A stretch of DNA of 15,042 bases. It comes from CAYZTD01 sp964473335 (GTDB taxonomy: Archaea; Thermoplasmatota; E2; DHVEG-1). A program made the position numbers and the translations under genes. The notes below the pieces were generated by a model, which did not search any database, was not told the origin of the DNA, and worked only from the letters and a program-made list of their open reading frames with translations. The stretch is from the NCBI GenBank assembly GCA_964473335.1, contig CAYYOO010000037.1, positions 1 to 15,042 on the forward strand. The letters are read 5' to 3'. Position 1 is the stretch's first letter, and each line of letters opens with the position of its first letter. Below, one piece after another: positions 7,507 to 12,716 of this stretch.

Positions 7507-7905
7507 TCACTCTTTTAAAAAATCTAAAGATTTCGAATTTATACAATATCTTTTTTTAGTGGGTTTAGGTCCATCATCAAAAAAATGTCCAAGATGACTC
7601 TTACATCTTTTACAAATAACTTCAGTTCTATTCATTTTAAAAGAAAAATCTTTTTTTAATTCTACTGAATCTTTGTTAATAGCATCAAAAAAACTAGGCC
7701 ATCCCGAACCAGAATCATATTTAGCATCTGAAGAAAATAGTTTATTTTTACATCCTTTACAAAGATATATGCCTTTATCTTTGTTTTTTAAATGTTTTCC
7801 AGAAAAGGGTGGCTCAGTATCTTTTTTTCTAAGGATATTATATTCATCTTTTGTTAGAATTTTTTTCCAATCTTTATCTGATTCTGCTATTTTATCATCA
7901 TCCAT
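7507..7905 (-). CDS. msrB: Peptide-methionine (R)-S-oxide reductase MsrB
   Basis: The product has 132 residues. The enzyme reduces the R-form of methionine sulfoxide in proteins, repairing oxidative damage in the cytoplasm. Zinc ligands are C49-x2-C52 and C98-x2-C101. Other family motifs are E-P-P-F-S-G (31-36), G-S-G-W-P-S-F (66-72), H-L-G-H-F-F-D-D-G-P (104-113) and R-Y-C-I-N-S (119-124), with C121 as the catalytic cysteine. In some MsrBs the position before G-W-P-S-F is a resolving cysteine; here it is Ser67, so regeneration probably uses another cysteine or thioredoxin directly. No MsrA is fused or adjacent. The stop lies 4 nt from the tfb stop, and the gene is divergent from the membrane protein at 7986. 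Confidence 0.96.
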   Translation of the reverse strand: MDDDKIAESDKDWKKILTKDEYNILRKKDTEPPFSGKHLKNKDKGIYLCKGCKNKLFSSDAKYDSGSGWPSFFDAINKDSVELKKDFSFKMNRTEVICKRCKSHLGHFFDDGPKPTKKRYCINSKSLDFLKE

Positions 7906-7929
7906 TTTATCTATAGGCTTATCAAATTT

Positions 7930-7939
7930 GAAATATAAA
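7930..7939 (-). promoter_or_regulatory. TATA box for msrB
   Basis: On the - strand, TTTATATTTC is centred about 30 bases before the ATG at 7905. The transcript would start a few bases before the ATG, so the mRNA would be nearly leaderless; no Shine-Dalgarno sequence is present. Confidence 0.4.
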
Positions 7940-7955
7940 TTACTATTCCAATAAT

Positions 7956-7966
7956 TTCATATAAAA
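7956..7966 (+). promoter_or_regulatory. TATA-like element for the membrane protein gene
   Basis: TTCATATAAAA is centred about 25 bases before the ATG at 7986, predicting a leaderless transcript. No ribosome site precedes the ATG, which agrees. Confidence 0.35.
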
Positions 7967-7985
7967 AAGATTACATTTCATTCTT

Positions 7986-8621
7986 ATGAAACTAAATCAA
8001 CCAAAACCTGAGATTATTGCCTTTTATATTACAATGCTTGTGATAATTATAACCTTGATTTTATCTATAATTGCAGAGCAATGGTTATGGGTGATTGGAT
8101 GTATTGTGGGAATTATAATTACTGTTTTTCCATATTTAGTCAATAAAGGTCCGACCTTTGATCTTCCATGGTCAGTGGATATATTAATAGCTACTGTATT
8201 CAGCCTAAACACAGCAGGAATCCTTCTAAATGCATATGAAATAATTCCTGGTTTTGTAATTATGACTCAGGTTCTTTTTTCAATACTAATTGCATTTTTT
8301 TCATTTGCAATAATCTATATCTTGCATGTTTATTGGGATGGCCTTATAATGGATAAATATGCAATGGCTTTTGTTGTAGTTGTTACAACTATGGCTTCAG
8401 CAGTAGTTCTTGAGTTTATCAAATGGTTTAAGATATTTGGACGAAAACAAACAAGTGTCGAAGGTGTTTTAACTAGTCTTTTGATAAGTACAATTTTTGG
8501 AATAATAACTGCTCTATTTGGTGTCAGCCTGATTAAAAAAGGAAAATTTGACAAAATAACTGAGGAATTAGGTAAACAGATTGATAATAAGATAATTAAA
8601 AGAAGTAAAAAAAAGAAATAA
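7986..8621 (+). CDS. Six-helix integral membrane protein of unknown function
   Basis: The product has 211 residues. I do not recognise it with certainty. About six hydrophobic helices lie near residues 10-30, 33-53, 63-85, 88-113, 122-146 and 160-184. Short charged loops separate them, and a cytoplasmic-type tail ends in repeated Lys/Arg. Conserved-looking points are the D-L-P-W-S-V-D loop before helix 3, H-V-Y-W-D-G after helix 4, and V-L-E-F-I-K-W in helix 5. The order P-W-x-x-D, N-T-A-G and L-E-F recalls the DUF2238/YjdF group of bacterial membrane proteins, but this is a weak resemblance. The codon use looks like its neighbours. It stands alone on its strand, divergent from msrB and convergent with the transporter gene. 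Confidence 0.8.
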   Translation: MKLNQPKPEIIAFYITMLVIIITLILSIIAEQWLWVIGCIVGIIITVFPYLVNKGPTFDLPWSVDILIATVFSLNTAGILLNAYEIIPGFVIMTQVLFSILIAFFSFAIIYILHVYWDGLIMDKYAMAFVVVVTTMASAVVLEFIKWFKIFGRKQTSVEGVLTSLLISTIFGIITALFGVSLIKKGKFDKITEELGKQIDNKIIKRSKKKK

Positions 8622-8633
8622 AAATTATTTTTT
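8607..8633. terminator. Shared bidirectional T-run terminator between convergent genes
   Basis: An A-rich block (8607-8624) gives T-runs on the - strand for the transporter transcript. TTTTTT at 8628-8633 serves the + strand gene. Only 3 nt separate the two stop codons, so each terminator lies partly in the other gene's end. Confidence 0.45.
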
Positions 8634-10667
8634 CTTGTTATATAGTTCCCTTAGAGGTATATAGAAAACTAATAATGCAATAAATATCCATAGTAACAAA
8701 CCAGGTAAGGCAGGTGGAATATCAAATATTACTAAATTCAATCCTGAGATAATCAAAAATGCAACGATTACACCTGTTAAAGCCTCTCCAGCAATTAAAC
8801 CTGCAGTAAACAATAGACCTGTTCGAATTATTTTTTCTTTAGGTTTAACCTTGGTTTGTTTTATCGCTAGTTCCCATTCACTTAATTCTTCACCATCAGT
8901 ACCATAATGTTTCTTAATTATCTTATCTGTAAAATAACGGATAATTCCTCCACAGAATATTGGTGTTGCAAGAGAAAAAGGAAGATAGATTCCTATAGCA
9001 ACAGGTAAAACAGGTATATTTATTAATATCAATACAAAAGCTAGTACCGCTCCAACTAAAACAAACGGCCATACCATCTCTCCACCTAAAACTCCTCTCA
9101 CCACACCGTTCATTAGAAAGGCTTGTGGGGCTGGTAGATTTGTACTGCCTATTTCATATGCTTTATCAAGAGCTTGAACTACAAATGCTAGTACTGGTGC
9201 TGCTGCAAGAATGCCTATAAGCTCAGCTATTTGTTGCTTGTATGGTGTTGCACCAATCATTTGACCTGCAGTCATTGATTGAAGTACATCCCCTGATATA
9301 GCCGCACAACAAGCAATCACAGCTGCAATTAACAAAGCAATACCAAAAGCAGCTGTACTTCCACCCATTCCAAGTCCAAATAATATCAAGGAAGTAAGTA
9401 ACAAAATTGAAACTGTAACACCTGACGTTGGATTATTTGAAGAGCCAACAAGGCCGGCCATGTAACCAGCAATAGCACTAGCAATAAATGCAAATAATAT
9501 TGCAAAAATAGCCATAACACCAGATACAAAATAATTATTTGAGATCCATACATAAACTAAAAACACTGGTATTGTTAAAGCACCTATTGTTAGAAAAACA
9601 TATTTGAAATTTAAATCTTTATCTGTTCTAAGTTTTGATTCTTCTTGACCACTTTTTATACCTATCACTGCTTCTTTAATTCCATCAGCTAGATTATTTC
9701 GAAGTTTGAATATTGTGTAAAGACCACCAACAACCATTGCTCCAACACCGATATATCGAATATATTTGCCCCATATCTCAAAAAAGCCCCATAGTAGTTT
9801 TCCTAGTTCGAGATCTCCTCTTCCTAGGCTCATTACATTACTTAAAACATCAGGATCAGCCATATTTGGCGTTGGAATACCTGTTGCTAAGGCAACAAGT
9901 GGTAGAATTATTACCCATCCAATAAGTCCTCCTACAAATACAAAAGATGAAATCTTTGGCCCGATAATCCAACCTACACCTAGTAAAGCTGGTGATGTTG
10001 CAATACCACCATATAAAAAACCTTCATTATGATTAAGACCAATACTATATTTTCCTATACTAATTATTCTTTGTATTCTTCCAGAAACTAGATGTAAGCC
10101 AACTTGAGCATATTTTAATGAAGCACCTAGAATGGCACCTAATAATAGCCAAATAGCTTTTACTCCAGATTTTTCTTTTTTCTTTCCATTTGAATCACTT
10201 ACTGTTGTTGTTAATACGGCAGCAACAGCTACCCCTTCTGGAAATGGCAGATCAGTTTTGATTATCAATGCTCTTCTCAAAGGAACCATCCATAAAACAC
10301 CCAGTATACCACCAAGTGCTGCAATAATTGTTGTTTCTAGATAATGAATTTCTGTCCAAGCGTTTAGTAATACCATCGCTGGAATCGTAAAAATAACTCC
10401 AGCAGCCAAAGCAGTACCTGCAGCTGCACCCATCATTCCAATGTTAACTTCTAAAATTGTTCCTTTGAATGGTCTTAATATAGCAAAGGAAAGAACTGCA
10501 CCGGGGATTGCCGCTGAAACAGTCATTCCTGCATATAAACCAAAATAAGCATTTGCTGAGCCAAGAACTATTGCTAATATTGCTCCAACAAGCATTGCTC
10601 TGAGGGTTAATTCTGGAATCTCAACTTTAGAGGGTATAAATGATTTAAAGTTCTCTCTGTAAGACAT
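8625..10667 (-). CDS. OPT-family oligopeptide transporter
   Basis: The product has 680 residues, normal for bacterial and archaeal OPT proteins. It is a secondary transporter in the cytoplasmic membrane. The family takes up small peptides or metal-chelate compounds driven by cation symport; the substrate here cannot be told. Near the N-terminus is the typical first-helix block with A-Y-F-G-L-Y-A-G-M-T-V-S and I-P-G-A-V. Further on are P-F-P-E-G-V-A (about 142), the N-P-T-S-G-V-T motif (about 416), and G-D-V-L-Q-S-M-T-A-G-Q-M-I-G-A (about 458). Some 14-16 hydrophobic helices run along the whole chain, with soluble loops near 325-350 and 605-620. All these blocks are intact. It is likely transcribed alone: its own TATA box lies upstream and the tRNA gene beyond it has a separate promoter. 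Confidence 0.93.
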   Translation of the reverse strand: MSYRENFKSFIPSKVEIPELTLRAMLVGAILAIVLGSANAYFGLYAGMTVSAAIPGAVLSFAILRPFKGTILEVNIGMMGAAAGTALAAGVIFTIPAMVLLNAWTEIHYLETTIIAALGGILGVLWMVPLRRALIIKTDLPFPEGVAVAAVLTTTVSDSNGKKKEKSGVKAIWLLLGAILGASLKYAQVGLHLVSGRIQRIISIGKYSIGLNHNEGFLYGGIATSPALLGVGWIIGPKISSFVFVGGLIGWVIILPLVALATGIPTPNMADPDVLSNVMSLGRGDLELGKLLWGFFEIWGKYIRYIGVGAMVVGGLYTIFKLRNNLADGIKEAVIGIKSGQEESKLRTDKDLNFKYVFLTIGALTIPVFLVYVWISNNYFVSGVMAIFAILFAFIASAIAGYMAGLVGSSNNPTSGVTVSILLLTSLILFGLGMGGSTAAFGIALLIAAVIACCAAISGDVLQSMTAGQMIGATPYKQQIAELIGILAAAPVLAFVVQALDKAYEIGSTNLPAPQAFLMNGVVRGVLGGEMVWPFVLVGAVLAFVLILINIPVLPVAIGIYLPFSLATPIFCGGIIRYFTDKIIKKHYGTDGEELSEWELAIKQTKVKPKEKIIRTGLLFTAGLIAGEALTGVIVAFLIISGLNLVIFDIPPALPGLLLWIFIALLVFYIPLRELYNKKK

Positions 10668-10694
10668 TTAATCAATTTATATATATAAACTTCT

Positions 10695-10706
10695 AAATAT
10701 ATAAAA
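10695..10706 (-). promoter_or_regulatory. TATA box for the OPT transporter gene
   Basis: On the - strand, TTTTATATATTT is centred about 33 bases before the ATG at 10667, giving a leader of only a few bases. A second TATATATA closer in (10679-10686) would start transcription inside the gene and is less likely. Confidence 0.4.
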
Positions 10707-10731
10707 TTAATGAATTTTTAAATGAAAATAA

Positions 10732-10804
10732 TGGGCCCCCCGAGATTTGAACTCGGGTCTATACCACCCCAAGGTACAAGGATGCCAAGCTACCCTAAGG
10801 GCCC
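10732..10804 (-). tRNA. tRNA-Pro, anticodon GGG
   Basis: This is a full 73-nt cloverleaf. The acceptor stem is GGGCCCT with GGGGCCC (six G-C pairs and one U-G), and the discriminator is A. Positions 8-9 are TA. The D loop AGCTTGGCA holds the conserved G18-G19. The anticodon stem is GTACC with GGTAT, closing the loop TTGGGGT with anticodon GGG (reads CCC and CCU). The variable loop is AGAC. The T stem is CCGAG with CTCGG around TTCAAAT. No intron and no encoded CCA. The D stem has a weak U-U at 13-22 and G-U at 10-25. It sits between hxlB and the OPT gene on the same strand. Confidence 0.97.
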
Positions 10805-10826
10805 AAGAAACATCCTGGCTAAATGT

Positions 10827-10835
10827 GATTATAAG
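10827..10835 (-). promoter_or_regulatory. TATA box of the tRNA-Pro gene
   Basis: On the - strand, CTTATAATC preceded by a T-run is centred 26-27 bases before the first base of the mature tRNA, the expected archaeal distance. Little or no 5' leader is therefore needed. Confidence 0.6.
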
Positions 10836-10859
10836 TAAAAAAACTTATTCAAATTTATT

Positions 10860-10867
10860 AAAAAAAA
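10860..10867 (-). terminator. T-run terminator after hxlB
   Basis: Eight T on the - strand begin a few bases after the hxlB stop, and a second run of seven T follows at 10837-10843. This separates hxlB from the tRNA transcript. Confidence 0.5.
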
Positions 10868-10871
10868 TTAT

Positions 10872-11435
10872 TCATTGCTCAAGAGTTGCATGTCTACCGC
10901 GCATATCTTCTTCGTTTTCATTTTTTTCTACCATAAGATCTGCAATAAACCCATCCAATAGAACCCATACACTTGCCTCAAATAAAGTTCCAAGTGGTGC
11001 ATATCTTCCTCTTTCTTTATCCTTACACTCAGCTGAAATAAAAAGAGTGATATTAGCGTATTTTGCTATACCAGAATCTTTCTTACCAGTTATAGAAATA
11101 ACATAAGCATCAAGATTACTTGCAATATCAGCAGTCATCACAGCTGGAATTGTTTCACCTGACCCAGAAACAATAACAACAAGATCTCCCTTTTTAACTG
11201 GTGCAGTAATTGTTTCACCTACAACAAATGTTTGAAATCCAAGATGAACAAGTCTTATAGCAAATGCCTTTGCAACAAGTCCTGATCTTCCAGCACCATA
11301 AACAAAAATCCTATTAGATTTTAAAAAAAGTTTTTTAACTTTATTAATTTCATCTTGAGAAACAGTAGAAAGATTATATTTTATTTTTTTTTGTATATAT
11401 TCAACAGATTTTTTAAATACAGGTTTTTCACTCAT
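10872..11435 (-). CDS. hxlB: 6-phospho-3-hexuloisomerase (SIS domain)
   Basis: The product has 187 residues. The enzyme interconverts D-arabino-hex-3-ulose 6-phosphate and fructose 6-phosphate. In many archaea this ribulose monophosphate route runs backwards to make ribulose 5-phosphate for nucleotides, releasing formaldehyde. The single SIS domain carries G-A-G-R-S-G-L-V-A-K (47-56), V-V-G-E-T-I-T (71-77) and S-G-S-G-E-T (90-95). Later come R-Y-A-P-L-G-T-L-F-E and the C-terminal R-H-A-T-L-E block, whose His is the family's likely catalytic residue. Length is typical for archaeal PHI. The start ATG overlaps the upstream gene's stop as ATGA and has a GGAG site 5 nt before it, so the two are cotranslated. 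The partner enzyme 3-hexulose-6-phosphate synthase is not in this window. Confidence 0.93.
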   Translation of the reverse strand: MSEKPVFKKSVEYIQKKIKYNLSTVSQDEINKVKKLFLKSNRIFVYGAGRSGLVAKAFAIRLVHLGFQTFVVGETITAPVKKGDLVVIVSGSGETIPAVMTADIASNLDAYVISITGKKDSGIAKYANITLFISAECKDKERGRYAPLGTLFEASVWVLLDGFIADLMVEKNENEEDMRGRHATLEQ

Positions 11436-12304
11436 ATAATCTCCGATAAATCCCTGAAATCAGCCTCTTCTCTTTCTACTCTTTTCATAATTGCTTTTTC
11501 AACTTGAAGCCTGATATATACTGCATCGTGCTCAACTAGCGGGGATTCAGAGATAAAAGTTACATCTTTTTTGGTATCAAGAATATATTCAATTAAAGGA
11601 TTAATTGGCATATCGCCTTTTTTAATTGGAATATGATAATATTCATTACCATTTTCATACAAAACACCAGTCAAGTGAATTAAATATTTATCAAGCTTTA
11701 GTTGATCTATTTTGTCAAGAATCAATTCAAAATCTTCTCTTTTTTTAAGACAACCATTGCTTCTAGCATGAATATGTCCAAGGCCTATTACTGGAAAAAC
11801 TCCTTTTACATTTTTACATATCTCAAGTATCTCATCAAGGCTTCCAAAAACCTTTTGTTTACCCATTGTCTCAAGACCAAGTTTTGCCTTCATCTTATTT
11901 TTCTTTAAACCTGATTGGATTTTTTTAACACTTTTTGTTATTTTTTTCATGGTTTTTTTTTCAGAATCCTCTCCATAAAACCCGGGGTGAGCAACAACTG
12001 TCTTTGCCCCCATTTTATCCGCAATTTTAGCTGAATGAAGGATTTTATCAATACTGATATCAAGTTCTTCACCAGTTCCTGCTAAATTAATGTAATATGG
12101 TGCATGTACGTGAAGCTCGATATCAAAATCTTCAGAAAATTCTTTCATAAAATTTGCTTCTTCATCTTCCATTACATAAAGCCCTCGAACAAACTGGACC
12201 TCCATTGCATTTAGATCAAGTACTTCTTGTGTGTAAACTAGACCGTCTTTGTTTGTTCTGCCTTTACATGATAATGGTATTCCAGCTGGACCAATTCGTA
12301 TCAT
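11432..12304 (-). CDS. Endonuclease IV-type (AP endonuclease 2 family) TIM-barrel protein
   Basis: The product has 290 residues from the ATG at 12304. A TTG at 12322 would add six residues but lies on the ribosome site, and archaeal relatives begin MIRIGPAGIP. The family cuts DNA 5' of abasic sites using three zinc ions. Metal-ligand equivalents visible are H67 (H-V-H-A-P-Y), H106 (A-H-P-G-F-Y-G), E145 (L-G-L-E-T-M-G), H177 (G-L-G-H-I-H-A-R), H210 (I-H-L-T-G), H224 and E253 (S-E-S-P). The position three before H177, normally Asp, is Gly174 (codon GGC). The fold is clear, but whether it still acts as an AP endonuclease is open; a TIM-barrel sugar-phosphate isomerase role is the alternative. 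It overlaps hxlB by 4 nt, forming a two-gene operon. Confidence 0.85.
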   Translation of the reverse strand: MIRIGPAGIPLSCKGRTNKDGLVYTQEVLDLNAMEVQFVRGLYVMEDEEANFMKEFSEDFDIELHVHAPYYINLAGTGEELDISIDKILHSAKIADKMGAKTVVAHPGFYGEDSEKKTMKKITKSVKKIQSGLKKNKMKAKLGLETMGKQKVFGSLDEILEICKNVKGVFPVIGLGHIHARSNGCLKKREDFELILDKIDQLKLDKYLIHLTGVLYENGNEYYHIPIKKGDMPINPLIEYILDTKKDVTFISESPLVEHDAVYIRLQVEKAIMKRVEREEADFRDLSEII

Positions 12305-12312
12305 AAATATTT

Positions 12313-12320
12313 CCTCTTCC
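12313..12320 (-). promoter_or_regulatory. Shine-Dalgarno GGAAGAGG that fixes the endonuclease start
   Basis: The site ends 8 nt before the ATG at 12304 and overlaps the alternative TTG start codon, so it supports the ATG. Confidence 0.6.
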
Positions 12321-12340
12321 AATTAATTAGATGTTACTAT

Positions 12341-12350
12341 TTTATATATT
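12341..12350 (-). promoter_or_regulatory. TATA box for the endonuclease IV-hxlB operon
   Basis: On the - strand, AATATATAAA lies about 37-46 bases before the ATG at 12304, predicting a transcript start near 12319 and a leader of about 15 nt that carries the ribosome site. Confidence 0.5.
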
Positions 12351-12357
12351 TTATTGT

Positions 12358-12365
12358 AAAAAAAA
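12358..12365 (-). terminator. T-run terminator after the UPF0147 gene
   Basis: Eight T on the - strand lie about 22 bases beyond the UPF0147 stop and just upstream of the next operon's TATA box. Confidence 0.45.
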
Positions 12366-12387
12366 TCTTTTAAAATAAATCTTAAAT

Positions 12388-12642
12388 TTATGCTATCTCC
12401 TCAAGTACACTCATTATATTCCAAATAAGGGTTCTCCCATGTAGGGGTATATTTGGATCGTTTGCCATATCATCTAGTCTTGAAGATGCTGTAGCTACTC
12501 TTACATCAAGTTCATCATTATCATTTAAAAGTAATGTTTTTACTTCTTCAGCTCCCCTTCTTATGTTTCGGGGTATTGAATTATCTTCATTAAGCATATC
12601 TAGACCATCGCATATTTGTTGAATTTTATCGTCTGTTGACAT
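12388..12642 (-). CDS. UPF0147 family protein
   Basis: The product has 84 residues, the usual length for this small archaeal family of unknown function. It is all-helical and acidic. Diagnostic stretches are N-S-I-P-R-N-I-R-R-G-A (21-31), L-D-V-R-V-A-T-A-S-S-R-L-D-D-M (45-59) and D-P-N-I-P-L-H-G-R-T-L-I-W (62-74). There are no cysteines for metal binding beyond C11, no signal peptide and no membrane segment, so it is cytoplasmic. The start is supported by a GGTGAT site 5 nt upstream and a TATA box. It lies between hef and the endonuclease IV-type gene but appears to be transcribed on its own. Family membership is certain; no function should be assumed. Confidence 0.93.
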   Translation of the reverse strand: MSTDDKIQQICDGLDMLNEDNSIPRNIRRGAEEVKTLLLNDNDELDVRVATASSRLDDMANDPNIPLHGRTLIWNIMSVLEEIA

Positions 12643-12647
12643 AGCAA

Positions 12648-12653
12648 ATCACC
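12648..12653 (-). promoter_or_regulatory. Shine-Dalgarno GGTGAT of the UPF0147 gene
   Basis: A good match to the archaeal 16S 3' end complement, 5 nt before the ATG at 12642; confirms the start. Confidence 0.6.
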
Positions 12654-12680
12654 ATATAATTAACTTAATACTTCAGCACT

Positions 12681-12687
12681 GTATAAA
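12681..12687 (-). promoter_or_regulatory. TATA box of the UPF0147 gene
   Basis: On the - strand, AAAACC (BRE-like) then TTTATAC is centred about 42 bases before the ATG. The transcript should start near 12658, with a leader of about 16 nt. Confidence 0.55.
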
Positions 12688-12710
12688 GGTTTTAAATAAA
12701 AATATTTGGG

Positions 12711-12716
12711 AAAAAA
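12711..12716 (-). terminator. T-run directly after hef
   Basis: Six T on the - strand follow the TGA stop of hef immediately, with more T-rich sequence to 12690. Confidence 0.4.

Noticed and set aside
7673..7954. 93-codon open frame on the + strand
   Set aside because: It is the antisense shadow of msrB, which has all its zinc and catalytic motifs on the other strand.
10747..11106. 119-codon open frame on the + strand
   Set aside because: It runs through the tRNA-Pro gene in antisense and then the antisense of hxlB; no protein-like composition or start signals.
12305..12322. TTG start adding six residues to the endonuclease IV-type protein
   Set aside because: The TTG lies on the GGAAGAGG ribosome site; family members begin at the MIRIGPAG start.
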